A DNA stretch of 64,000 nt, taken from the NCBI RefSeq assembly GCF_000758625.1, contig NZ_CP009283.1, positions 509,501-573,500 of the forward strand, written 5' to 3'. Source of the DNA: Paenibacillus sp. FSL R7-0273. Its GTDB lineage: Bacteria > Bacillota > Bacilli > Paenibacillales > Paenibacillaceae. The translations under genes were made by a program, and so were the position numbers. Each line of letters starts with the position of its first letter. Within the stretch, counting starts at the first letter, position 1. Of the stretch, positions 26,307 to 34,421 are shown piece after piece. The notes beneath the pieces are model-generated. The model ran no database searches and had not been told where the DNA came from. It was given only the letters and a program-made list of their open reading frames with translations.

Positions 26307-26948
26307 ATGTCTGAATTGAAAGCCCTTGCAATCGGCAGCTATACAGCGGTAAAGTACCACCCGTTTGCCGGAGTCGATCAGGAGCTTCAGCAGATCCTGT
26401 CGCCGGAATTTACAGTCGATGCATCTGAGGATTTCGGGCTGCTGAACCCGCAGAGTCTTAAAGATTATTCCCTGGTGGTCTCTTATACGGAGTTCTCCGA
26501 TCATAAAATCGCGCCTGCCCACAGCGGGGCACTGCTGGCTTATGTTGCCGGAGGCGGCGGCCTGCTGGTGGTTCATAACGGGATATCCATGCAGCGCAAT
26601 CCGGAGCTCGGTGCAATGCTGGGCGGGCATTTTACCCATCATCCGGACTATACAGCCCTCGGGCTCAATATACCGGCAGCCGTGCGGGAGCATCCGATTG
26701 TGCAGGGAATTGATGATTTTGTGATTGAGGACGAGCCTTATTATTTCGATATGCACCCTTATTTTGAGACAACGGTGCTCGCAGAATATCTGCACGGCGG
26801 AGCGATGCGGCAGGCGGCCTGGTGCCATGAGTTCGGACTTGGCCGGGCGGTCTATCTGATGCCGGGTCATCATCTGCCGTCCTTCTCGGTTCAGCCGTTC
26901 CGCAAGCTGATCTCAAGAAGCGCGATGTGGGCGGGCAGGCTGATCTGA
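26307..26948 (+). CDS. ThuA-like domain protein
   Basis: A 213-residue protein with a ThuA-like (class I glutamine amidotransferase-like) fold. Motifs: the GGGGLLVVHNG loop, GGHFTHHPDY, DEPYYF and GLGRAVYLMPGHH. ThuA relatives act on sugars in trehalose/sucrose metabolism, but substrate and even catalysis are unclear here. The ATG at 26307 is about 11 bases after GGAGAGG; an ATG at 26283 has no ribosome site. Confidence 0.85.
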   Translation: MSELKALAIGSYTAVKYHPFAGVDQELQQILSPEFTVDASEDFGLLNPQSLKDYSLVVSYTEFSDHKIAPAHSGALLAYVAGGGGLLVVHNGISMQRNPELGAMLGGHFTHHPDYTALGLNIPAAVREHPIVQGIDDFVIEDEPYYFDMHPYFETTVLAEYLHGGAMRQAAWCHEFGLGRAVYLMPGHHLPSFSVQPFRKLISRSAMWAGRLI

Positions 26949-27005
26949 CCCTAAGACCGGAGGAGGCGCTGCTGAAGCAGAGCGCTTCTTAGGGGGGCAG
27001 AACAA

Positions 27006-27046
27006 AAAGGCGGGAAGTCGCATGCCGGCATGCGCTTCCCGCCTTC
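27006..27046. terminator. bidirectional terminator between ThuA-like and CHAD genes
   Basis: AAGGCGGGAAG pairs with CTTCCCGCCTT around a palindromic GCATGCCGGCATGC loop, between convergent genes. T run is short. Confidence 0.75.
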
Positions 27047-27068
27047 GTTATATTTTGATAGAGCAAGC

Positions 27069-27980
27069 TTACTGTTCACCCGGCACGGCACGGGGCTTCC
27101 CGGCTACCGGTACAACCTCGTTATGATATAGCGCTTCCAGCACCTCATTCTTAAGACTGTCTGTGAAGGCGCTCCAGGTCTTTTTGCCGACGCCCAGCTC
27201 ATCACGCCCTATAGACTGTAAAGTGTCCAGCCAGACCCGCTTATCGTTAATGATGCCAAGCTGCTCCTGGATGCTCTTGTAATATTCCTCATGGGTATGA
27301 AATTTCTGATTAAGTGCAAAACCAGCGGCATTTGCCGTATAACGCAGCTCCTTGGCGGCAATTCTCAGGTCGTGCAGCGCTTCAAAAGCCTCGGCAGATT
27401 CCGCCTCTGGCCCCTTAAACAGCGCCTTGCAGGTTTTTTTCTGCTGATCGAAGGCAACCTCCAGCTCGCGCATCACCACATTAGCATCCTTTTTCAGGGT
27501 AAGGGACTCAAGCGGTCCGGCAAGAAAAGCCTCCCAGAGCTGGTCCAGCTCCTTCCCGGCAAGCTGCGGAAGCTCGGCCTCCAGCTTTTTGCGGTATTTT
27601 TTGCGCTGGTCCTTCTGATGCTTAATGACGGCTTTCAGCAGTGCGGCTGTCTTGTCGTCGCCGTCTTTTTTGGCTATTTGCCGCCGTTCCTTGAAGGATT
27701 CAATCAGTACATCGGCATCCCGGACCTTCCCGAGGCGCTTTTGGGCTTTTTTGAACCGGGTGTACAGCTCTCCGGCGGCAGAATGATCCGGATCCAGTAT
27801 GGACAGCAGGGTAAGCAGCTTACGGCTGTTCACTCTCGACTGATGAATATTCTCCTCACCGAAGCCTTTCAGCGCATCCTTGCTGTAATCGCGGAAATTG
27901 ACATAGAGCTTAATCATGGCCTGTTCCCATTGCCTTGTTTTGCTGATTTGCCTGTCCTTTGTCAGCTGTTCTGTGGTCAT
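27069..27980 (-). CDS. CHAD-domain protein
   Basis: A 303-residue all-helical CHAD protein. Conserved basic/histidine motifs occur twice: IHQSRVNSRKLL near residue 45 and LHDLRIAAKELRYTAN near residue 205, each at the start of one four-helix half. Purified CHAD domains bind inorganic polyphosphate. No CYTH domain or polyphosphate kinase is adjacent. AGGAGTGA precedes the ATG. Confidence 0.92.
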   Translation of the reverse strand: MTTEQLTKDRQISKTRQWEQAMIKLYVNFRDYSKDALKGFGEENIHQSRVNSRKLLTLLSILDPDHSAAGELYTRFKKAQKRLGKVRDADVLIESFKERRQIAKKDGDDKTAALLKAVIKHQKDQRKKYRKKLEAELPQLAGKELDQLWEAFLAGPLESLTLKKDANVVMRELEVAFDQQKKTCKALFKGPEAESAEAFEALHDLRIAAKELRYTANAAGFALNQKFHTHEEYYKSIQEQLGIINDKRVWLDTLQSIGRDELGVGKKTWSAFTDSLKNEVLEALYHNEVVPVAGKPRAVPGEQ

Positions 27981-28206
27981 GCGGCATCACTCCTATACGT
28001 TGTGTACTGCTGTTGCATGAACGATTCTTCCCTAATCTAAGGATAACGGTTGCCGGAGCTGATTTCAAATGACTTTGCCTGTCTTTTTTAGGCATGGAGG
28101 AGGGGATGGGTTACAATAGAACGAAATCCGTTATAACCGAAAAAGGGCAGCAGGCCGCGGTACGTGCCGTTTATTACATAACATCCGGGGAAGAAGGGGA
28201 TTATAA

Positions 28207-29124
28207 GTGGTTGACTATAAAGATTCGGGGTTGCTGGACAACCTGTTTGAAGGGCAGGAGCAGAAATCGGTAAGTGTGCTTCCTGCGAAAATGGTGCTGT
28301 TTGAGCACTTGGCTGAAGACCTGACGGCTGCGGAGGTGGAAGATATGCTGCTTCCGTTCGCGTTCGAGGAAGCGCTGTGCCGTGACATCGGCGCCGGGCT
28401 GGTCCCGCCGTGCCTCCACCTCTGGAGCCATCCCGGAGGCGTGGCGCTGGGACTGCGGGACAGCAGGCTGCCCCATGCCGCCGAGGGGATGGCCGGGCTG
28501 GAGCGGGCCGGCTACCGCGCGGCTGTCCGCCATTCCGGCGGGGCGGCCGTGCCGCTCGACACAGGCGTAGTCAATGTGTCGCTTATTCTTCCGAAAGCCC
28601 CGGGCAAGCTGGACTTTCACGATGATTTCCGGCTGCTGGCTTCGCTCATAGCCGAAGCCGCAGCTGCCAGCCATCCACAGGCGGCTGCACGGATCAGGGC
28701 AGGCGAAATCACCGGGTCGTACTGCCCCGGTGATTTCGACCTGGCCATCGGCGGCCGCAAGTTCTGCGGCATCGCCCAGCGCAGGCAGAGCGGCGCGTAC
28801 TTCGTGCACGCGTTCGTGGTGGTCTCCGGCTCCGGGCGGGAGCGCGGAGAGCTGATCCGCGGATTCTACGAGACTGCGTCCGGAGGGGACGAGTCACTGG
28901 ACTATCCGCGGGTCCGCCCGGAGACGATCGCCGCGCTCGGCGAGCTGGGCGGCCCGGCTGCGGCGGCGGTGTACGCCGCAGGCATCCGGCAGGCTGCAGC
29001 CCGCAGGGGTGTGCAGCTGACTCCTGCCGGCAGGCTGCGGCAGGAGACCGGCTATGATCTCCAGTACAGCGATCCGCGTGTGCTGGAGACAGCAGCGATG
29101 CTGCGGCAGCGCTATGCCCGCTGA
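28207..29124 (+). CDS. lipL: octanoyl-[GcvH]:protein N-octanoyltransferase
   Basis: An amidotransferase of the LplA/LipB fold that moves octanoyl from GcvH to lipoyl domains of E2 subunits. Diagnostic motifs: RHSGGAAVPLDTGVVNVSLI, GSYCPGDFDLAIGG with the catalytic Cys173, and the Lys of GGRKFCGIAQRR. Length (305) and motif order match LipL of B. subtilis more than LplA ligases. GTG start with AAGGGGA upstream. It is a single-gene unit followed by the repeat-bearing gap. Confidence 0.92.
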   Translation: MVDYKDSGLLDNLFEGQEQKSVSVLPAKMVLFEHLAEDLTAAEVEDMLLPFAFEEALCRDIGAGLVPPCLHLWSHPGGVALGLRDSRLPHAAEGMAGLERAGYRAAVRHSGGAAVPLDTGVVNVSLILPKAPGKLDFHDDFRLLASLIAEAAAASHPQAAARIRAGEITGSYCPGDFDLAIGGRKFCGIAQRRQSGAYFVHAFVVVSGSGRERGELIRGFYETASGGDESLDYPRVRPETIAALGELGGPAAAAVYAAGIRQAAARRGVQLTPAGRLRQETGYDLQYSDPRVLETAAMLRQRYAR

Positions 29125-29315
29125 GCAGGCGGGCTCTGCAGTACTTGACCGTTCGCCGGTTGCCGGCCGGTCCGGCTCCGGAGGAAGCTTCGCCATTTGA
29201 AGCAAGCACCTTCAAAAGCCGGGGAGGCCCAGAAAGCCCGGACAGTCCGGGAAATCCGGGGAGTGGAAGGTCTAGATAGTCCGGCGATGACTCTGGGATT
29301 GCACGGCTAATTGAG

Positions 29316-29501
29316 TTAATTAAAAAAACGACACCTAATTCACTGCTGAGCCCGGTAACCGGTAAGTTAATTGTAAAAAAGCCACCTAATTTCGCCAAAA
29401 TGGCCTCCAAAGCGGGAATGGGCCGAAATAGGTGGCGTTTTTACAACTAATAGTCATATTCTTCGAGAAATACTGAAATTAGGTGGCGAAAATTCAACTA
29501 A
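29316..29501. repeat. four-core palindromic repeat array, class TAGGTG/CAACTAA (locus 2)
   Basis: Cores at 29316-29337, 29367-29388, 29429-29450 and 29480-29501; the first two are inverted relative to the last two, so the whole array is a large palindrome. Centre spacings are 51, 62 and 51 bases. The cores match those at 6.68-6.87 kb, and so does the layout, apart from the orientation of the first core. It lies between the convergent lipL and nitrilase-family genes. Confidence 0.9.
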
Positions 29502-29526
29502 ATGCCGGCCGGGCGGCGGTCCGGAT

Positions 29527-29625
29527 TTAATATCCCGGCTTGATGCAGCAAAGCCGCTGTTTAATATCCCGGCATTATGCAGCAAAGCCGGTATTCAATA
29601 TCGCGGCATCATGCAGCCTCCGCAG
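29527..29625. repeat. 34-bp tandem repeat, about three units
   Basis: AATATCCCGGC-type units start at 29529, 29563 and 29597, with GATGCAGCAAAGCCG-like second halves. The interval is 34 bases both times. Immediately 3' of the nitrilase-family gene; non-coding. Confidence 0.85.
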
Positions 29626-29635
29626 ATACTTGGTG

Positions 29636-30415
29636 CTAAGAATACAGCTCCGGCCGGCGGTCGGCGAAGATCGGAATCTGCTGACGTACCTCGCGGACCT
29701 TAAACAAATCGATTTCCCCCGTCAAAATCTCCTCTCCCTCTCCGGCTTCTCCTATTACATCACCCCAAGGATCAATAATCATTGAATGTCCGGCAAAGCT
29801 GTTCGCCGGATCAGCCCCGGCCCGGTTGCAGGCGGCAACATAGCACTGGTTCTCAATAGCCCGGCTGATCAGCAGGGCGCGCCAGTGGGCAAGGCGCGGC
29901 TTGGGCCATTCGGCGCTGATGAACAGGATTTCGGCTCCGCTGGCCGTGTGGGCGCGTACCCATTCCGGGAAGCGGATATCGTAGCAGATCAGCCCGGCGC
30001 ACAGGGTATTGTCCAGGGTGAACAGACCCTTTGCTTCCCCGGGCTGCAGATAGAGATGCTCATCCATCAGCCGGAACAGATGGAGCTTGCTGTATTCTCC
30101 GGCCAGCCCGCCGCTGCGGTCAAAAATGTACATGCTGTTGGTAATCCCGGCCGGCTGTCTGCTGGCAACAGAGCCGGCGACAATATGGATGCCGAGCTCC
30201 CGCGCCAGGCCTGACATCATTGCTTTGACCCCCTGCCCCTCAGGATCTGCGATACCTTCAAGCCGGGTAAGATCATAGCCGGTGGTCCAGAGCTCCGGCA
30301 GAAGCACACAGCCGGTTCCGGCTGCTGCCGCTTCACGGATGCGGCGTTCTGCTGCTGCATAATTAGCTGGGGGATTGCCGAATGCTATATCAAGCTGGAT
30401 GAGGGAAATTTTCAT
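29636..30415 (-). CDS. nitrilase-superfamily amidase, MtnU/omega-amidase-like
   Basis: A carbon-nitrogen hydrolase with the full catalytic triad: Glu41 (LLPELW), Lys110 (EYSKLHLF) and Cys144 (GLICYDIRFPE). At 259 residues it is the size of omega-amidases such as MtnU (YkrU), which hydrolyses 2-oxo-acid amides such as alpha-ketoglutaramate. An MtnE-like aminotransferase lies 2 kb away, which supports that reading. AGGAGG precedes the ATG. Confidence 0.87.
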   Translation of the reverse strand: MKISLIQLDIAFGNPPANYAAAERRIREAAAAGTGCVLLPELWTTGYDLTRLEGIADPEGQGVKAMMSGLARELGIHIVAGSVASRQPAGITNSMYIFDRSGGLAGEYSKLHLFRLMDEHLYLQPGEAKGLFTLDNTLCAGLICYDIRFPEWVRAHTASGAEILFISAEWPKPRLAHWRALLISRAIENQCYVAACNRAGADPANSFAGHSMIIDPWGDVIGEAGEGEEILTGEIDLFKVREVRQQIPIFADRRPELYS

Positions 30416-30523
30416 GTGTCAGCCTCCTGATTATAAAAGTTGAGCATAATAGTTAGAGATTAAAGCCGGCCGGCGAATAAATCAACCAGCCTTCTGGAGT
30501 TCAAAGCAAATTATAGCTTAATG

Positions 30524-30553
30524 GTTGACGGGTCAACTAAATAGGTGTAAACT
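30524..30553 (+). promoter_or_regulatory. promoter with embedded MarR operator
   Basis: TTGACG (30525-30530) and TAAACT (30548-30553) are 17 bases apart. GTTGAC-GG-GTCAAC (30524-30537) is a perfect inverted repeat covering the -35 box, a typical place for autorepression by the MarR protein encoded next. Confidence 0.8.
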
Positions 30554-30602
30554 AATTTTCATCAAGAAGATTTTGCGCAATCTATTTTAGGGGAGGCTGC
30601 CA

Positions 30603-31031
30603 TTGACAGAACATCAGTCAGAGGAAGATCAGATTCTTGAACTGCTGCAGGCACTGAACAAGGGCATCAGCCCGAAATTCGAACGTTGCGCAGGTATCAG
30701 CCCCACGCGGCTCCGCCTGCTTCTGGAGCTGTATCAGGTGGAAGAGATCAGCCAGACTTCGCTGCAGCGGCATATTGATATAGACCCGGCTGCCATTACC
30801 CGGCATCTGAAGGGGATGGAGGAGAGCGGTACGATTACCCGCCGCAACAATCCTGCCGACAACAGGGTTACCCTTGTCTCGCTGACCCCGTATGGGCGCG
30901 AGCGGATGCACTGCTACAAGGAAGAGAAGAACCGTTTTATCAGCAGTCTGCTGGCCGGCTTCACTGAAGCCGAACGGAAGATGCTGGCGGATATGCTTAT
31001 CCGGCTGCAGCATAACACCAATGCAATGTAG
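30603..31031 (+). CDS. MarR-family transcriptional regulator
   Basis: A 142-residue MarR winged-helix protein: SQTSLQRHIDIDPAAITRHLKGMEESG is the recognition region and RRNNPADNRVTLVSLT the wing. One cysteine (residue ~26, ERCAG) near the N-terminus could sense electrophiles or oxidants, as in YodB/OhrR-type relatives; this is inference. TTG start after AGGGGAGG. First gene of an operon with a nitroreductase and a monooxygenase. Confidence 0.92.
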   Translation: MTEHQSEEDQILELLQALNKGISPKFERCAGISPTRLRLLLELYQVEEISQTSLQRHIDIDPAAITRHLKGMEESGTITRRNNPADNRVTLVSLTPYGRERMHCYKEEKNRFISSLLAGFTEAERKMLADMLIRLQHNTNAM

Positions 31032-31072
31032 CCTTAAACTATACAATAACCAATAAAGGAGCCTATTTTACC

Positions 31073-31708
31073 ATGACTACTGCAAAAACCAACGATTTCA
31101 ACTCCATCATCAGCGGCCGCCGCTCAGTGCGCCAGTACGATACCAGCGTAAAGATCAGCAAAGAGGAAATGACAGAGATACTTACCGAAGCTACACTTGC
31201 TCCATCTTCTGTTAACATGCAGCCTTGGCGTTTCCTTGTCATTGAGAGCCCTGAGGCCAAATCCAAGCTGGCAACCATCGCCAAGTTCAATCAGGTGCAG
31301 GTAGAAACCTCCGCTGCCATGATTGCCGTCTTCGGGGATCTGAACAACTTCGATTATGCTGAAGAAATTTACGGTACTGCTGTAGAACGCGGTCTTATGC
31401 CGCAGGAAGTTAAGGAAGGCCAGCTGTCCCGTCTGGCTGTGCATTTTGCCAATCTTCCCGCTGATGTTAACCGGGAGACTGTAATGATTGACGCCGGTCT
31501 CGTATCGATGCAGCTGATGCTGGCTGCCCGTGCCCACGGCTATGACACCAATGCTATCGGCGGCTTCGAGAAAGACCAGATTGCCGAGCTGTTCGGCATG
31601 GACAAAGAGCGCTATATTCCGGTTATGCTGATTTCTATCGGTAAGGCTGCAGCAGAAGGCTACCAGTCGGTACGCCTGCCGGTCGATAAGATTGCCGAGT
31701 GGAAATAA
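31073..31708 (+). CDS. nitroreductase-family flavoprotein
   Basis: A 211-residue FMN-dependent NAD(P)H oxidoreductase. Motifs: ISGRRSVRQYD at the N-terminus, APSSVNMQPWRFLVI for FMN binding, and AIGGFEKDQIAELFGM near the C-terminus. The substrate is likely a quinone, nitroaromatic or similar electrophile. It follows the MarR gene by 41 bp. Confidence 0.92.
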   Translation: MTTAKTNDFNSIISGRRSVRQYDTSVKISKEEMTEILTEATLAPSSVNMQPWRFLVIESPEAKSKLATIAKFNQVQVETSAAMIAVFGDLNNFDYAEEIYGTAVERGLMPQEVKEGQLSRLAVHFANLPADVNRETVMIDAGLVSMQLMLAARAHGYDTNAIGGFEKDQIAELFGMDKERYIPVMLISIGKAAAEGYQSVRLPVDKIAEWK

Positions 31709-31740
31709 ATAATATAATTCATATCCCAGGAGGATGAACC

Positions 31741-32037
31741 ATGATTATTATTCATGCTACACTGCAAGTTAATCCCGAGCGCGAAGAACAGTTCTTGGCT
31801 GAGGCTGAAGCATTGCTTGCGGCTACACACCAGGAGGAGGGCAATGTTTCCTACGAGCTGTACAGACATACCTCCCGCAGCAACGTATTCATTATGGTTG
31901 AGGAATGGCGTGATGCCGAGGCTGTAGCCGGCCATAACGCAAGCCCGCACTTTACCGGCTTTGCCGGCAAGGCTGGCGAATTCCTGACTGCACCGCTTGA
32001 GGTTAAGGTATACCAGGGCGAACCGCTGGGCAAATAA
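31741..32037 (+). CDS. antibiotic biosynthesis monooxygenase (ABM) domain protein
   Basis: A 98-residue ferredoxin-like ABM protein related to YgiN/YcnE quinol monooxygenases. Features: IIIHATLQVNPEREEQFLAEAE, VSYELYRHTSRSNVFIMVEEW, and HNASPHFTGF. CAGGAGG precedes the ATG. With the nitroreductase it would make a quinone redox-detoxification pair under MarR control. A terminator follows. Confidence 0.9.
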   Translation: MIIIHATLQVNPEREEQFLAEAEALLAATHQEEGNVSYELYRHTSRSNVFIMVEEWRDAEAVAGHNASPHFTGFAGKAGEFLTAPLEVKVYQGEPLGK

Positions 32038-32064
32038 CACGTTCAGCAGCAATCGGCCTGCATG

Positions 32065-32104
32065 AGAGCAAGGGTCATCCTGTACAGGGATGGCTCTTTT
32101 TTTG
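32065..32104 (+). terminator. intrinsic terminator of the MarR operon
   Basis: AGAGC/GCTCT and CATCC/GGATG helices around a small loop, then seven T residues. Confidence 0.8.
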
Positions 32105-32200
32105 AAATATAAGAATTTATATGTTCTACGCTATTAATAATCCTTATATTTCTCGCAGAAACGGTTACCGCCTTCCCTGAAGGACGGCGAAACCGTTTCT
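32105..32200. other. two consecutive inverted repeats upstream of the MtnE-like gene
   Basis: AAATATAAG (32105-32113) pairs with CTTATATTT (32143-32151); AGAAACGGTT (32157-32166) pairs with AACCGTTTCT (32191-32200), with an inner CCGCCTTC/GAAGGACGG helix. Neither has a T run. They lie upstream of the likely promoter, so a DNA-level role is possible. Confidence 0.6.
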
Positions 32201-32215
32201 ACTTGTTTACAGGAG

Positions 32216-32244
32216 TTGCCGGACCACTATTGAACGGCTAGAAT
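32216..32244 (+). promoter_or_regulatory. candidate promoter of the MtnE-like gene
   Basis: TTGCCG (32216-32221), 17 bases, TAGAAT (32239-32244), about 40 bases before the start codon. Confidence 0.5.
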
Positions 32245-32284
32245 AAATGCAATATGCAATATAACAGAAGGATAAGCGGAGAGG

Positions 32285-33475
32285 ATGAGCCGGGCAGTGA
32301 CTATTTTTGAACCGTCGCAATTGTTGAATGCTTTGCCCAAGCAGTTTTTTGCTGCATTGGTTGCCAGGGCTGCACAGGCGGCAGCAGAGGGGCATGATGT
32401 TATAAATCTTGGACAAGGCAACCCGGATATGCCGACTCCGGCCCATATTGTGGAGGCGCTGCGTCATGCGGCATCCGATCCGCTGAATCATAAATACCCT
32501 CCGTTCCGCGGCTACGGTTATCTTAAGGAGGCAGCAGCAGCCTTTTACAGCAGAGAGTATGGGGTAGAGCTGGACCCGCAGCGCGAAATCGCCATTCTGC
32601 CCGGAGGCAAGACCGGACTGGTTGAGGTGGTGCAGTGCCTGCTGAATCCCGGTGATACCGCGCTTGTGCCGGACCCGGGCTATCCGGATTACTGGTCGGG
32701 AATCGAGCTGGCCCGGGCGGTTATGGAGCTGATGCCGCTCAGGGAAGCCCGCGGCTTTCTGCCGGACTATGGGGCTATAAGTTCGGACACTGCAGATAAG
32801 GCCAAGCTGATGTTCCTTAACTATCCTAACAATCCGACCGGGGCGGTCGCTGATGCAGCTTTCTTCTGCAAGACGGTTGAATTTGCTGCAGCGCACGGCA
32901 TTTGTGTGGTGCATGATTTTGCCTATGCGGCGATCGGGTATGAGGGGCTGCGTCCGGTAAGTTATCTGCAGACACCAGGGGCCAAGGAGACCGGTATCGA
33001 GATCTACACCCTGTCAAAGACCTATAATATGGCCGGCTGGCGGGTAGCGTTTGCCGCTGGGAATGCCAGTGTAATCGAGAGCCTGAATCTGCTGCAGGAT
33101 CATATGTATGTCAGCCTGTTCGGAGCTGTCCAGGAGGCGGCAGCGGCTGCCCTGACCGGTCCTCAGGATGCCGTCCGGGCGAATGTGGCGCGCTATGAAG
33201 CCCGGCGCAATACGCTAATCTCCGGGCTAAGGGAAATCGGCTGGCAGGCGGAGGCGCCCCGCGGCTCCTTTTTCGCCTGGCTGCCTGTACCTGCAGGGTT
33301 CACTTCACAGAGCTTTGCCGGTCTGCTGCTGGACGAGGCGCATGTGGTCGTCGCTCCGGGAACCGGCTTCGGCGTTTACGGTGAAGGCTATGTACGGGTC
33401 GGGCTTGTGAGCGACGAGGCGAGGCTGGCAGAAGCAGTCAGGCGGATTGCCCGACTGAAGCTGTTTAGCACTTAA
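32285..33475 (+). CDS. mtnE: PLP-dependent aminotransferase, MtnE-like
   Basis: A class I/II aminotransferase of 396 residues. Key residues: NLGQGNPD at the N-terminus, NYPNNPTGA, the PLP lysine K245 in YTLSKTYNMAGWR, and the C-terminal GEGYVRVGL arginine. The overall match, as I recall it, is closest to B. subtilis MtnE, which transaminates 2-keto-4-methylthiobutyrate to methionine using glutamine, with MtnU removing the ketoglutaramate. Other salvage genes are absent nearby. The exact start is uncertain: the ATG is close to GGAGAGG, and a GTG at 32297 is an alternative. Confidence 0.85.
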   Translation: MSRAVTIFEPSQLLNALPKQFFAALVARAAQAAAEGHDVINLGQGNPDMPTPAHIVEALRHAASDPLNHKYPPFRGYGYLKEAAAAFYSREYGVELDPQREIAILPGGKTGLVEVVQCLLNPGDTALVPDPGYPDYWSGIELARAVMELMPLREARGFLPDYGAISSDTADKAKLMFLNYPNNPTGAVADAAFFCKTVEFAAAHGICVVHDFAYAAIGYEGLRPVSYLQTPGAKETGIEIYTLSKTYNMAGWRVAFAAGNASVIESLNLLQDHMYVSLFGAVQEAAAAALTGPQDAVRANVARYEARRNTLISGLREIGWQAEAPRGSFFAWLPVPAGFTSQSFAGLLLDEAHVVVAPGTGFGVYGEGYVRVGLVSDEARLAEAVRRIARLKLFST

Positions 33476-33501
33476 AGTTAAGAGAATAGCGGGGATTAGA
33501 G

Positions 33502-33882
33502 ATGAGGATAACGATTGTAAGGCAGGGCATCAGAACAAACGAGATATACTTTGCCGCCGGCTGCGGCGAGGGGAAGGGAATCTGGTGCGGCGGTACTCCG
33601 GCGCTGCCCGGAGAGGGGCATGAGGCGGAATTCGAGCTGCCTGCGCTGCTTATGCGCTGGGTGGATATTGTTCCGGCGGCCGGGGACAGCTGCGGAATCC
33701 GCATGGACGGGGAGCAGCTGGTCCTGACCGGTACACTGGAGAATATTGAAGAAGACGGAACAGCCTGTCTGCGGCTGGGGGCCGACCTGATCATGTTCGA
33801 ATGCCTTGGTGAGCCGATGGCGCTTGGCGGGCTGGTAGAGCTGAGAACACGGGAGCTGATGATCTATCCTGTGAATCTTTAG
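33502..33882 (+). CDS. unrecognised 126-residue protein
   Basis: I do not recognise this protein. It starts at ATG 26 bp after the aminotransferase and may share its transcript. It appears beta-rich and acidic, with cysteines in GCGEG, WCGG and SCG near the N-terminal half and another in FECLGEP. No membrane segments or signal peptide. The ribosome site is weak (GGGGATTAGAG). Confidence 0.65.
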   Translation: MRITIVRQGIRTNEIYFAAGCGEGKGIWCGGTPALPGEGHEAEFELPALLMRWVDIVPAAGDSCGIRMDGEQLVLTGTLENIEEDGTACLRLGADLIMFECLGEPMALGGLVELRTRELMIYPVNL

Positions 33883-33990
33883 GATTCATCTGCCGAAGGA
33901 GAAGGAACCGGGATATCCGTAGCCACTCCCGAACAATTAATGCTAAGATAAGGTTAGAATTGAAGTAAAGCTATAAGGAGCAGAAGTCCA

Positions 33991-34317
33991 ATGAACAGCG
34001 ATATTCAGCAATTCAAGACGGAGTTTTTCAAGGCGCTGGCTCATCCGATGCGGATCCGCATCCTGGAACTGCTGAGCGAAGGCGAGAAGAATGTGAACGA
34101 GCTTCAGGCCATTCTCGGGTCGGAAGGCTCTGCGGTCTCCCAGCAGCTCGCTGTCCTCCGCGCCAAAAATGTGGTTGCCAGCGTCAAAGAGGGCACCACT
34201 GTAATCTACTCTCTCCGCGATCCCCTGATCAAGGATCTTCTGGCAGTAGCCAGACAGATATTCGATAATCACCTTGTAAGTGCAATTTCCATTCTTGAAG
34301 GCATCCGCAGCGAATAA
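33991..34317 (+). CDS. ArsR-family winged-helix regulator
   Basis: A 108-residue ArsR/SmtB protein: FKALAHPMRIRILELL, NELQAILGSEGSAVSQQLAVLRAKNVV as helix-turn-helix, and the wing EGTTVIYSL. The classic metal-binding ELCVC motif is absent and there are no cysteines, so it probably does not sense metals that way. It lies 104 bp before a SulP anion transporter and is a candidate regulator of it. ATAAGGAG precedes the ATG. Confidence 0.92.
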   Translation: MNSDIQQFKTEFFKALAHPMRIRILELLSEGEKNVNELQAILGSEGSAVSQQLAVLRAKNVVASVKEGTTVIYSLRDPLIKDLLAVARQIFDNHLVSAISILEGIRSE

Positions 34318-34341
34318 AATCCGCCCTCATCAGGGCGGATT
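34318..34341. terminator. hairpin after the ArsR gene
   Basis: AATCCGCCCT and AGGGCGGATT form a perfect 10-bp stem with a four-base loop. No T run follows on the plus strand, so termination may be partial, letting some transcription enter the transporter gene. Confidence 0.5.
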
Positions 34342-34421
34342 ACCCGTTGACAAGAGCAGCAGGCAGGAGTAATGTTTGTCATATATTCAAATAATCAGAT
34401 ATTCAAAGAAAAGAAGGTTAT

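Noticed and set aside
29125..29310. Coding gene between lipL and the repeat array
   Set aside because: No frame with a start codon and ribosome site has protein-like composition; the segment looks non-coding.
32038..32284. S-box (SAM) riboswitch ahead of the MtnE-like gene
   Set aside because: The two hairpins there lack the conserved core sequences of the SAM-I class, and there is no terminator before the gene.
33991..34317. Metal-sensing ArsR repressor
   Set aside because: The protein has no cysteines and no ELCVC motif, so the classical metal site is absent; it is left as a generic ArsR-family regulator.
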